Assembly: GCA_026990615.1 (NCBI GenBank)
Contig: JALXDB010000283.1
Span: forward strand, 1-5,672
Direction of reading: 5' to 3'
Length of the DNA stretch: 5,672 nt
DNA from: Spirochaetota bacterium
GTDB lineage: Bacteria; Spirochaetota; B62-G9
In this document: piece after piece, positions 1 through 5,672 of the stretch
Layout of the letters: each line of letters begins with the position of its first letter
Numbering within the stretch: position 1 is the stretch's first letter
Program-made: the position numbers and the translations under genes
Notes under the pieces: generated by a model
Database searches by the model: none
What the model saw: only the letters and a program-made list of their open reading frames with translations
What the model was told of the DNA's origin: nothing

Positions 1-257
1 GTTTCAACTATCGTGTTCTGATCCTTAACTTTACTGTACTCGATTATCTCTTCAGCATTGGGGAGCCATCTGTACATGAAGGGGGTTTCATCCTGATTAA
101 CGATGTACACCCTCTTATTAAGATTTTTAAAGAGTTTATAAAGGGCAAGTTCGGATGCTATTCCGTCACCATCAGGTCTTACATGTGTTGTTAAAACTAT
201 ACTATTTGATGATTCTATCAACTCCCAGCATCTCTCTCTATTTACCTCTTTTCCCAT
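1..257 (-). CDS. nrnA: DHH-family phosphoesterase, NrnA type (5' part only)
   Basis: The first 85 codons of a gene run off the left edge. The N-terminus carries the first DHH-family metal site, THVRPDGDGIASELALYK (24-41), with His25, Asp29 and Asp31. It is followed by the Rossmann-like strand KRVYIVNQD. Members with this opening next to rbfA are usually annotated as bifunctional oligoribonuclease/3'-phosphoadenosine 5'-phosphate phosphatase. They degrade 2-5 nt RNAs and hydrolyse pAp using Mn2+. The usual DGDAIGS motif is here DGDGIAS, a mild variation that keeps the metal ligands. The DHH motif and the DHHA1 domain lie outside the window, so a RecJ-like or other DHH member cannot be excluded. 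The gene starts 28 nt after rbfA. The ATG at 257-255 has only GGA 6 nt upstream and is preceded in frame by two TTG codons. Confidence 0.85.
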   Translation of the reverse strand, partial: MGKEVNRERCWELIESSNSIVLTTHVRPDGDGIASELALYKLFKNLNKRVYIVNQDETPFMYRWLPNAEEIIEYSKVKDQNTIVE

Positions 258-285
258 CAACAATCCATTTTATTGAATTAGGCTT

Positions 286-645
286 TTACTCCCTGTTACT
301 CTCCTCGCTTAATCTGTTTATCTTTTCAACGAGTCTTACCCTGTCCTCTGTTTCGTCATCGAGCTCAAATATGAGATGAGGTATATACTTCACTCTCATC
401 TCTTTTGCCAGTCTCATCTGTATATAGCCCCTCGCACTCTGCAGACCTTCAAGAACATCGTGCTTTTGCTTTTCAGAACCGATTACAGAGAAAACAACCC
501 TCGCAGACCTGCCATCACCCGCGAGTTTTACATTAAGGATGGTGATAAAATTATCCAACCTGGGATCTTTCAATCCCTTGACCAGCAGCATAGATATTTT
601 AACTTTAATAAGTTCTTCTATTCTCTTTTGATTTATACTCAACAT
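286..645 (-). CDS. rbfA: 30S ribosome-binding factor RbfA
   Basis: This 119-residue protein matches the usual 110-130 residue length. RbfA is a single KH-like domain protein that binds the 30S precursor near helix 1 of 16S rRNA and supports its late maturation and cold adaptation. Conserved features are the helix ending in GLKDPRL (24-30), the strand SARVVFSVIG (47-56), and the C-terminal helix-strand unit starting ARGYIQMRLAKEMRVKYIPH (71-90) and followed by LIFELDD. A charged tail closes it. The ATG follows the infB TAA after only 3 nt and has no good Shine-Dalgarno of its own, so translation is probably coupled to infB. It ends with TAA. IF2, RbfA and RimP all act on the 30S subunit, which fits their co-transcription. 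Confidence 0.95.
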   Translation of the reverse strand: MLSINQKRIEELIKVKISMLLVKGLKDPRLDNFITILNVKLAGDGRSARVVFSVIGSEKQKHDVLEGLQSARGYIQMRLAKEMRVKYIPHLIFELDDETEDRVRLVEKINRLSEESNRE

Positions 646-648
646 TTT

Positions 649-3012
649 TTATTTTACCGTATCCAATTTTTTTGCAATTTCATGTATTACATATGCTTCT
701 ATAACATCACCCTCTTTGATATCATCAAAATTCTCTATTTTAATACCGCATTCATATCCCTGCGGAACTTCTTTTGCATCCTCTTTAAACCTCTTCAAAG
801 ATTCTATTTTCCCGGAGTAGATCTCAACACCATCCCTTATCAATCTAACATTATCGGTTCTTGCAATTCTTCCGCTCGTTACATAAACACCTGCTATACT
901 ACCGATCTTTGAAACTCTAAAGACCTTTCGCACCTCAGCAGTGCCAACAATCTCCTCCTTAAGCTCGGGTGCAAGGAGGCCTTCCATGGCCGATTTGACA
1001 TCGTCTATAACATCGTAAATAATACTGTATCTCCTTATATCAACCTTTTCCTTTTTCGCAAGCTCCGCCGCTTTGCTGTTCGGTCTCACTCTAAAACCTA
1101 TTATTATTGCATTTGATGCAGATGCAAGTATAACATCGGTCTCATTTATTGCCCCAACACCGGCGTGTATACAGTTCAACCTGACCTGATCGTTTGAGAG
1201 TTTCTCAAGAGAATCTTTGAGAGCTTCAACAGAACCCTGAACATCCGCCTTTATAATAACCTTGAGTTCCTGAATCTCGCCTTCCTTTATCTGCTCGTAA
1301 AGGTTTTCAAGGGTTACCTTTTTCACGTTCTTTGAGGCTTCGAGCCTTTTAAGCTCCTGCCTCTTCTGGCCTATCTGCTTTGCCTCTTTTTCCGTTCTTG
1401 TAACCTGGAAAGGATCACCTGCTGCCGGGAGGCCAGAAAATCCTATCACCTCTACCGGATCCGAGGGCAGTGCTTCCTTTACAGGCCTGCCGTTTTCATC
1501 GAACATAGCTCTTACCTTACCGGGATATATACCCGCCACAAAGGGATCCTGGAGATGAAGGGTTCCATTCTGAATCAATACAGTGGCAACAATCCCCCTC
1601 CCGGTTTCTATCTTGGACTCAATTATAGTACCTTTGGCCCTCTTGTTTGGATTTGCCTTTAAATCCAGCATTTCAGCCTGCAGGAGTATAGCCTCCAGCA
1701 GATCATCTATACCGATCTTTTTAAGGGCAGAAACCTCAACCATCAAGGAATCCCCGCCCCACTCTTCAGGCACCACTCCTCTTTCTGCCAGTTCATTCTT
1801 AACTTTGTCGGGATTAGCTCCGCTGACATCTATTTTGTTTATTGCAACCACTATAGGAACGTCTGCCTCTTTTGCATGGCTAATCGCTTCAATAGTCTGG
1901 GGCATCACTCCATCGTCGGCAGCAACCACTAGGACGACTATATCGGTAACCTGGGCGCCTCTTGCCCTCAGCATTGTAAATGCTTCATGGCCCGGCGTAT
2001 CGATAAACACAATCTTCTTTCCGTTGTAATCAACCTTGTAGGCCCCTATATGTTGTGTTATACCGCCCGTTTCCGTTTCTACTATATTACTGTTTCTGAT
2101 AGCATCGAGGAGTTTGGTTTTCCCGTGATCAACATGACCCATAATCGTTACAACAGGAGGCCTTGGCTTTAAATCTTCAGGTTTATCCTCCTCTTCTTCT
2201 ATCACCGTTTCATCATACAGGGAGATAACTTTAGTATTACAACCATACTCGGCGGCAACCAGCGTTGCAGTTTCGGCATCTATCTGATCATTAATTCTAG
2301 CCATTACACCGAGAGAAATCAGTTTTGAGATTAACTCACTGGCTTTCAGATTCATCTTTCTCGCCAGTTCACCAACAGTGATTGTTTCAAGTATCTCTAT
2401 CTCTTTTGGAACAGGACTTGTCTGTACGGGCGTTTGCTTTTTCTTTTGTTGAAGCAGTTTGTCGAGGTTGGCCTCTTCCTCCTCTTCAAGCTTTCTTTCG
2501 TGCTTGAAGGTGTACCTTCTCCTCTCTTTACCTGGTTTCTTGGGTGCTTCTTTTGTCTCCTCTTTCTGCTTCTTTTCCTTTAATCTGTATACAGACTTCT
2601 TTTCCTCGTGCTTTTCTTCCCTCTTTTTCTCAATCTTTTCCGGTTTTTTCTCCGGTTCTTTTCTCTCTACCCTTTCGCCCTCTTTTACCTCAACTGTCTC
2701 AACCTTGGCCTTTTTCTCGGCTTCCTTTTTCTGTTCTGCTTCTTCACGATGAGTTTTCTTAACAATAACGACTTTTTTCTTCTTTATAACAACCTTCTTC
2801 TGCTTTTCAGATGAATCCTTATGCGACTTTTTTATTAAAGCAACTGAGGGTTTATCATCGTTTTTTTCTTCCAGATATTTATTGAATTTTTCTATCTCCT
2901 CATCTGCGAGAATACTTGCAGATTTTTTGTTTTTCACACCGAGAGAATCCAGAATCTTTATTACTTCATTGGTAGCCAAACCATGATTTTTAGCTAATTC
3001 ATGTACTCTCAT
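649..3012 (-). CDS. infB: Translation initiation factor IF-2
   Basis: IF2 is the GTPase that brings initiator fMet-tRNA to the 30S subunit and promotes 50S joining. From the chosen Met it has 787 residues; the ATG at 3024-3022 would add four (MRVE). The order is: first IF2_N domain (1 to about 48, [20 protein letters not shown]); a long Lys/Glu-rich low-complexity linker (about 50-200) that includes the repeat KKVVI; second IF2_N domain (about 205-265, [20 protein letters not shown]); and the G domain. G-domain motifs are G1 GHVDHGKT (292-299), G2 [10 protein letters not shown] (316-325), G3 DTPGHE (338-343), G4 NKID (392-395) and G5 SAL (428-430). Beta-barrel domain II, domain III ([11 protein letters not shown], about 589-599) and the C-terminal tRNA-binding barrel complete it. 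All catalytic motifs, including the G3 His, are present. It ends with TAA, 3 nt before rbfA. Confidence 0.96.
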   Translation of the reverse strand: MRVHELAKNHGLATNEVIKILDSLGVKNKKSASILADEEIEKFNKYLEEKNDDKPSVALIKKSHKDSSEKQKKVVIKKKKVVIVKKTHREEAEQKKEAEKKAKVETVEVKEGERVERKEPEKKPEKIEKKREEKHEEKKSVYRLKEKKQKEETKEAPKKPGKERRRYTFKHERKLEEEEEANLDKLLQQKKKQTPVQTSPVPKEIEILETITVGELARKMNLKASELISKLISLGVMARINDQIDAETATLVAAEYGCNTKVISLYDETVIEEEEDKPEDLKPRPPVVTIMGHVDHGKTKLLDAIRNSNIVETETGGITQHIGAYKVDYNGKKIVFIDTPGHEAFTMLRARGAQVTDIVVLVVAADDGVMPQTIEAISHAKEADVPIVVAINKIDVSGANPDKVKNELAERGVVPEEWGGDSLMVEVSALKKIGIDDLLEAILLQAEMLDLKANPNKRAKGTIIESKIETGRGIVATVLIQNGTLHLQDPFVAGIYPGKVRAMFDENGRPVKEALPSDPVEVIGFSGLPAAGDPFQVTRTEKEAKQIGQKRQELKRLEASKNVKKVTLENLYEQIKEGEIQELKVIIKADVQGSVEALKDSLEKLSNDQVRLNCIHAGVGAINETDVILASASNAIIIGFRVRPNSKAAELAKKEKVDIRRYSIIYDVIDDVKSAMEGLLAPELKEEIVGTAEVRKVFRVSKIGSIAGVYVTSGRIARTDNVRLIRDGVEIYSGKIESLKRFKEDAKEVPQGYECGIKIENFDDIKEGDVIEAYVIHEIAKKLDTVK

Positions 3013-3017
3013 CTCTA

Positions 3018-3022
3018 CCCTC
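3018..3022 (-). promoter_or_regulatory. Shine-Dalgarno that decides the infB start
   Basis: GAGGG sits 5 nt upstream of the ATG at 3012-3010. The ATG four codons earlier (3024-3022) has only AGGA about 13 nt away, which is too far. This favours the downstream start, which also gives the family-typical N-terminus MRVHELAK. Confidence 0.6.
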
Positions 3023-3065
3023 ATTTAATTATTGACGTCCTAGCAGTACCAATTAATCTGCCCAT
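3021..3065 (-). CDS. Possible 14-codon upstream ORF overlapping the first infB ATG
   Basis: An ATG at 3065-3063 opens a frame reading [14 protein letters not shown] and stops at a TGA (3023-3021) that overlaps the first infB ATG as ATGA. A TAA lies four codons upstream in frame, so it is not the tail of a longer gene. No clear Shine-Dalgarno precedes it, and its sequence coincides with the inverted repeat. The ATGA overlap would permit translational coupling to infB, but such short frames arise often by chance. No function is proposed. Confidence 0.2.
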   Translation of the reverse strand: MGRLIGTARTSIIK

Positions 3066-3162
3066 TGCGACGTCTTACTACAAAACATATTACTTATTAA
3101 ACATCTTCTTCTGATAATATACAAATATTAATTAAACTCGAATATAAAATAGTTAAATCTTT
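3025..3162 (-). other. nusA-infB spacer, AT-rich, no ylxR/ylxQ
   Basis: About 138 bp lie between the downstream nusA TAG and the first infB ATG. The nusA-proximal part (3080-3162) is very AT-rich. I see neither a convincing promoter nor a terminator with a T-run. The infB-proximal part holds the inverted repeat and the short ORF listed separately. The ylxR and L7Ae-like ylxQ genes found here in Firmicutes are missing, as in several other phyla. Confidence 0.6.
3034..3074 (-). repeat. Imperfect inverted repeat in the nusA-infB spacer
   Basis: Two copies of the self-complementary hexamer GACGTC (3069-3074 and 3034-3039) flank a second pair of complementary arms, GCAG/CTGC (3061-3058 and 3046-3043). 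An RNA could fold into an outer 6-bp and an inner 4-bp stem separated by an internal loop, with an 11-nt AT-rich apical loop. There is no U-tract, so it is not an intrinsic terminator. It lies 10-50 nt upstream of the infB start region and could influence infB translation or mRNA processing. The role is inference. Confidence 0.4.
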
Positions 3163-3264
3163 CTAGTTCTCTTCATTTTCTTTACTATCATCTTCTTTAC
3201 TGCCTTCGCCTTCTTCCTCTATCTCAACATCATCTTCTTCTTTAAACTCAATCTCAATCCCTCA
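3163..3264 (-). other. In-frame continuation of nusA beyond TGA (candidate recoded or interrupted zinc-ribbon tail)
   Basis: Starting with the TGA at 3264-3262, the nusA frame stays open for 32 further codons to a TAG at 3165-3163. The residues begin GIEIEFKEEDDVEIEEE and end in a Glu/Asp/Ser/Lys-rich tail. With a cysteine at the TGA the ribbon would read CPNC, ten residues, CPSCG, then IEIEF, a normal C4 zinc-ribbon pattern followed by a beta strand. The tail matches the acidity of the preceding linker, so it looks like real former or current coding sequence. TGA is one base from TGC/TGT, so a point mutation or base-calling error explains it simply. Readthrough or selenocysteine are alternatives. 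The 51 nt after the TGA contain no C on the mRNA, so no G-C paired SECIS stem can form there, which argues against selenocysteine. Confidence 0.6.
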
Positions 3265-4695
3265 TGAAGGGCATCTGTCCATATCCTCCGTTATTTTTGC
3301 ACCACAATTCGGACACTGATAGTACTCAACCTCTTCATCCTCAGATTCCTCTACAGCAACCCCTTCTTCTTCCTGAACCACCTCTTCCTCAACAATTTCG
3401 ACATTTTCGGATAATATCTTCACAAGGTTCCTGGCCTTTTCATGGTCCATACCCTCAATAGATGCAAGTTCATCAACACTCTTATCGATTATATCCTCAA
3501 TATTTATAAGATTTGCTTTTTCCAGCACATTTAGAGTTTCTTCATCAATTCCCGGAATATCCTTTAGGGTTACTATTTCTTCCTCTTCTCCGGTACTTTC
3601 ACCACCGCTGAAAAGCTCTTCTACAGTTTTACGTGCATACTCGGCATATTCGGACTGTTCAAGCTCTTTCTCAGTTATTACGTCCAATTTCCATCCGACA
3701 AGTTTGGAAACAAGCTTTATATTCTGTCCCTGCCTCCCGATTGCAATGGAGAGTTGGGACTCGGGAACGACAATTAAAGCCTCTTTTTTCTCTTCATCTG
3801 TTATTATTATTCTCTGGATCTTAACCGGATTCATTGCATTTGTAATATACTTCTTTATATCCGGATCCCACTTTACTATGTCTATCTTTTCTCCCTCAAG
3901 TTCACCGACTATAGCCTGGATTCTTATACCTTTAAGACCCACGCACGCTCCTACAGGGTCCACCTCATCCCTGGGAGAATAGACAGCAACTTTCGTTCTA
4001 TAACCCGGGTCTCTAACAATATTTTTAATAACTATGGTGCCATCTGCAATTTCGGGCACTTCAAGCTCGAATATCTTCTTTACAAATTCCGGGTGACTTC
4101 TTGATAAAATTATTTGAGGCCCCTTCGGGTCCTTTTTCACCTCTAACAGAAGAGCTTTTATTCTATCACCAAGTTTATAGTGCTCCCTAGGAGATTGTTG
4201 GCTTTTTGGCAAAATACCCTCTGCCCTTCCGAGATTTACATATATGTTTCCTCCTCTTTCTCTCTGATAGTATCCTACTATCATTTCACCTTCACGTTGT
4301 TTGTACTCATTGTACACAACGTCTTTCTCTATCTCCCTGAGTCTCTGTCTTACAACCTGTTTCGCCGTCTGCGCGGCTATTCTCCCAAAATCTTCGGGTT
4401 TAACCTCAATAAGAAGCTCATCTCCTATTTCAGCTTCGGGATGATACTTTTTAGCTTCTTCTATACTTATCTCAAATGTTGGATCCTTTACTTTGTCAAC
4501 AATAACTTTCTTGGAATAGATTTTAACGGTATGATTATCAAGATCAATAAAGGTTTCTGCGTTTGAAGTCGTACCAAACTTTTTTTTGTAAGCCGCCAGC
4601 AGGGCCATTTCTATCGTCTTTAAAACAAGTTCTTCGGATATTCCCTTGTCCGCCACAAGCTCTTTAACGGCTTCTGCGAAATCGTTACTTGCCAT
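3262..4695 (-). CDS. nusA: Transcription factor NusA with acidic, zinc-ribbon C-terminus; ends at TGA in place of the fourth cysteine
   Basis: NusA binds RNA polymerase and the emerging RNA, and modulates pausing, intrinsic termination and antitermination. Read to the TGA it has 477 residues. The order is: N-terminal polymerase-binding domain (1 to about 128); S1 domain (about 133-200, GGNIYVNLGRAEGILP); KH1 (about 245-280, DPVGACVGLKGIRIQAIVGE); KH2 (about 308-342, LSIAIGRQGQNIKLVSKLVG); one helix-hairpin-helix unit (about 376-428, LKDIPGIDEETLNVLEKANL); and a very acidic linker (431-458). It then ends in a zinc ribbon, with Cys461 and Cys464 as CPNC, and Cys475 in CPS followed directly by TGA. 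The expected partner, Cys478, is therefore the stop codon. The same frame continues GIEIEF and an acidic tail to a TAG at 3163-3165, which would give about 510 residues (see the separate entry). The core NusA domains are intact whatever the tail does. The start follows a GGAGG site. Confidence 0.95.
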   Translation of the reverse strand: MASNDFAEAVKELVADKGISEELVLKTIEMALLAAYKKKFGTTSNAETFIDLDNHTVKIYSKKVIVDKVKDPTFEISIEEAKKYHPEAEIGDELLIEVKPEDFGRIAAQTAKQVVRQRLREIEKDVVYNEYKQREGEMIVGYYQRERGGNIYVNLGRAEGILPKSQQSPREHYKLGDRIKALLLEVKKDPKGPQIILSRSHPEFVKKIFELEVPEIADGTIVIKNIVRDPGYRTKVAVYSPRDEVDPVGACVGLKGIRIQAIVGELEGEKIDIVKWDPDIKKYITNAMNPVKIQRIIITDEEKKEALIVVPESQLSIAIGRQGQNIKLVSKLVGWKLDVITEKELEQSEYAEYARKTVEELFSGGESTGEEEEIVTLKDIPGIDEETLNVLEKANLINIEDIIDKSVDELASIEGMDHEKARNLVKILSENVEIVEEEVVQEEEGVAVEESEDEEVEYYQCPNCGAKITEDMDRCPS

Positions 4696-4699
4696 GATA

Positions 4700-4704
4700 C
4701 CTCC
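4700..4704 (-). promoter_or_regulatory. Shine-Dalgarno of nusA
   Basis: GGAGG lies 4 nt upstream of the nusA ATG (4695-4693), in the 14-nt gap after the rimP TAA. It is the strongest ribosome binding site in the operon and fixes the nusA start. Confidence 0.8.
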
Positions 4705-4709
4705 ATCAC

Positions 4710-5165
4710 TTATCCATTTAATTTTGTTTTTTTAATGCTTTTATATGGTATTTCAATAAGTTTCCCTGAGCCAGTTTTCAGCTTTACCCTATCTCCGTCC
4801 ATCCCCTCCAGTATTCCCTCAAATACTGTTTTTCCTTCTAAAAAAGCGGTATCCGTATAGATAATAACAGGGCGTGATTTAAATATTTCATACTCCCTCC
4901 TGGATTTAAAAGTTCTGGTCAAACCAGGAGAGGAAACCTGTAATCTGTAATTTTCGAGTTCTTGATCCTGAAGAATCGCCAGTCTATCGTTCAATAGTCG
5001 TGTTACCCTTTCACAGTCATCAAGCGTTACTCCACCTTCTTTTTCAATTACTATATTTATATTTAAGCCGCTTCTGGTCTCTTTCGACCTGAGTTCTACC
5101 AGCATAATATTCATCGGCTCTATTACTTTTTTAACTTCTTTTAGCAAGGTATCTTTCAAAAGCAT
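4710..5165 (-). CDS. rimP: Ribosome maturation factor RimP
   Basis: This 151-residue protein has the usual RimP length. RimP binds the free 30S subunit in the cytoplasm and assists late assembly of the head domain around S12. The N-terminal alpha/beta domain (about 1-85) carries the family motif GGVTLDDCERVTRLL (44-58) and the highly conserved YRLQVSSPGLTR (73-84). A C-terminal SH3-like domain follows (about 90-151; GILEGMDGDRVKLK, then IEIPYKSIKK). The ATG at 5163-5165 is preceded by GGGA (5177-5174) with 8 nt spacing, a modest ribosome binding site. The gene ends with TAA, 14 nt before the nusA ATG. It is the first gene after the promoter and leader terminator, the standard position of rimP ahead of nusA. 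It appears intact. Confidence 0.95.
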   Translation of the reverse strand: MLLKDTLLKEVKKVIEPMNIMLVELRSKETRSGLNINIVIEKEGGVTLDDCERVTRLLNDRLAILQDQELENYRLQVSSPGLTRTFKSRREYEIFKSRPVIIYTDTAFLEGKTVFEGILEGMDGDRVKLKTGSGKLIEIPYKSIKKTKLNG

Positions 5166-5210
5166 TTCAATAATCCCGTACCGCAGCTCATACTAACATA
5201 TAAATCTAAT

Positions 5211-5239
5211 AAAAAAAGAGTCGGCAAAGCGACTCTTTT
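5211..5239 (-). terminator. Intrinsic terminator in the rimP-nusA leader (possible attenuator)
   Basis: On the minus strand a perfect 10-bp stem, AAAAGAGTCG pairing with CGACTCTTTT, closes a 6-nt loop (CTTTGC) and runs into seven consecutive Ts (5217-5211). The T-tract shows that it works in the minus direction; the plus direction has only four Ts. It could terminate the upstream unknown gene. However, the predicted operon promoter lies before it, so transcripts starting there must also pass it within about 55 nt. The short stretch between start and hairpin (about 5264-5240) shows no segment able to pair with either arm, so no classical antiterminator is evident. Its location before nusA makes attenuation by NusA itself an attractive inference. 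Confidence 0.8.
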
Positions 5240-5270
5240 AGGTGCACTACCAGGTCCTATTTCAATAAGT

Positions 5271-5299
5271 ATATTAACCAATCAATTGAAAATAGTCAA
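5271..5299 (-). promoter_or_regulatory. Predicted sigma70-type promoter of the rimP-nusA-infB operon
   Basis: On the minus strand TTGACT (5299-5294) and TAATAT (5276-5271) are separated by exactly 17 bp. The -35 matches the consensus at five of six positions and the -10 box is close to TATAAT. Transcription would start near 5266-5262, leaving a leader of about 100 nt before rimP. An AT-rich inverted repeat (AAGTT/AACTT, 5298-5311) abuts the -35 box. It could be an operator, but five A/T-rich base pairs are weak support. This is the best promoter-like match I found in the intergenic sequences of the window. Confidence 0.7.
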
Positions 5300-5347
5300 G
5301 TTTTTTAACTTTTGCCCCAAATTTTGCATTTTAATCCAATTTTTTTG

Positions 5348-5672
5348 CTACTTGAAATTCGCAACTATCAACCCCGTCTCCGGAAGGTCTCTATTTTTTC
5401 TTCTCAATCTGTTAATTTCCTCCTCAATTGTAGACCCTATTAAATCTCTATTATCCAGATTTTCTGTTACCACTGTTCGTACAACAGCATCTAGCGAGTC
5501 ATCATCAAGCTTAAAATCTATGGAGTTACCGGGAAGCATTATGAAAACATCGCCTCCACTAAAGTTGATCTCCGCGTATTCAACTACAGATTCTGCATTT
5601 TCCCCCACTTCACCTGCCCTCGGAAGTGAAAGATACAATTCCTTTATATTTCTCTCGTCACTCTTTACATAC
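5348..5672 (-). CDS. 3' end of an unrecognised protein gene (partial, open at right edge)
   Basis: The frame is open from the window edge to a TAG at 5348-5350, giving 107 visible residues. A TTG at 5636-5638 could be read as a start, but the frame continues upstream of it without a stop (reading YVKSDERNIKE), so this is more likely the C-terminal part of a longer protein. I do not recognise the family. Visible features are a strand-like GGDVFIMLPGN segment, an acidic stretch (FKLDDDSLD), a charged predicted helix (EEEINRLRRKNRDLPE) and a final hydrophobic strand (TGLIVANFK). No membrane segment, signal peptide or metal-binding cysteines are seen. The pattern GD-hydrophobic-GN, then helices, then a terminal TGLIV strand loosely recalls the end of PP2C/SpoIIE-type phosphatase domains. 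This is speculation, because the usual aspartates are not evident. The gene lies 182 bp upstream of rimP in the same direction, and a strong promoter separates the two. Confidence 0.65.
   Translation of the reverse strand, partial: YVKSDERNIKELYLSLPRAGEVGENAESVVEYAEINFSGGDVFIMLPGNSIDFKLDDDSLDAVVRTVVTENLDNRDLIGSTIEEEINRLRRKNRDLPETGLIVANFK

Noticed and set aside
376..912. 178-codon plus-strand open frame across rbfA and the infB end
   Set aside because: It is antisense to two well-recognised genes, has no recognisable domain, and has the composition expected of a complementary-strand shadow.
2459..2814. Several overlapping plus-strand open frames rich in Ser, Phe and Leu opposite infB
   Set aside because: They are antisense shadows of the Lys/Glu-rich IF2 linker (AAG and GAA codons read as CTT and TTC). 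They lack family resemblance, and the IF2 frame is certain.
3131..3158. AT-rich inverted repeat (ATTAAACT/AGTTAAAT, one mismatch) after nusA as a terminator
   Set aside because: The stem is almost all A-T pairs, has a mismatch and a 12-nt loop, and no T-tract follows on the minus strand.
3200..3261. Selenocysteine insertion (SECIS) element after the nusA TGA
   Set aside because: The first 51 nt after the TGA contain no C in the mRNA, so no stable GC-paired stem-loop can form at the spacing used by bacterial SelB.
3010..4695. Genetic code with TGA as Trp or Gly
   Set aside because: The Trp codons read in nusA, infB and the nrnA-type gene are TGG, and only one in-frame TGA occurs across roughly 1,700 codons. 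Reassigned genomes would show many.
5213..5240. Second promoter overlapping the leader terminator (TTGCCG, 17 bp, TTTATA)
   Set aside because: Both boxes match the consensus poorly compared with the upstream promoter, and the spacer is the terminator T-tract, which biases toward AT-rich matches.
4749..5270. Direct repeat TATTTCAATAAGT at 4749-4761 and 5258-5270, with a partial copy at the rimP start
   Set aside because: One copy encodes part of RimP (LIEIP), and the sequence is AT-rich and short. Chance similarity is the simplest reading.
5166..5347. Initiator tRNA gene ahead of rimP, as metY in Escherichia coli
   Set aside because: No cloverleaf, T-arm consensus or acceptor pairing is present in the intergenic region.

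Overview
The window holds a minus-strand transcription and translation operon of a moderately AT-rich bacterium. Read on the minus strand (right to left) the order is: the 3' end of an unrecognised gene, a promoter with a leader hairpin, rimP, nusA, infB, rbfA, and the 5' end of a DHH-family phosphoesterase (nrnA type) that runs off the left edge. This is the widespread rimP-nusA-infB-rbfA cluster. The ylxR and ylxQ genes that Firmicutes carry between nusA and infB are absent. The NusA C-terminal zinc-ribbon tail, the IF2 motif [12 protein letters not shown] and the style of the proteins remind me of spirochaetes. That placement is from memory, is weak, and was not tested by any search.

Region by region (minus-strand reading). 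5672-5348: end of an unknown gene, open at the window edge. 5347-5166: 182 bp intergenic region with a near-consensus sigma70-type promoter (TTGACT, 17 bp, TAATAT). About 25 nt after the predicted start of transcription comes a textbook intrinsic terminator, which lies before rimP. 5165-4710: rimP. 4695-3262: nusA, ending at a TGA inside a zinc ribbon; the frame stays open past it to a TAG at 3163-3165. 3162-3025: AT-rich spacer with an imperfect inverted repeat and a possible 14-codon ORF overlapping the first ATG of infB. 3012 (or 3024)-649: infB. 645-286: rbfA. 257-1: partial nrnA-type gene.

The genes make a coherent set. RimP and RbfA mature the 30S subunit, IF2 places initiator tRNA and joins the subunits, NusA controls RNA polymerase pausing, termination and antitermination, and the NrnA-type enzyme degrades very short RNAs.

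Two points deserve a second look. First, the TGA that ends nusA lies exactly where the fourth zinc-binding cysteine is expected, and a coherent acidic tail follows in frame. Second, a terminator lies inside the leader of the operon that encodes NusA, an arrangement resembling the NusA autoregulation described in Bacillus subtilis. I see no mobile element, CRISPR array, tRNA or rRNA. The long plus-strand open frames are shadows of the minus-strand genes.
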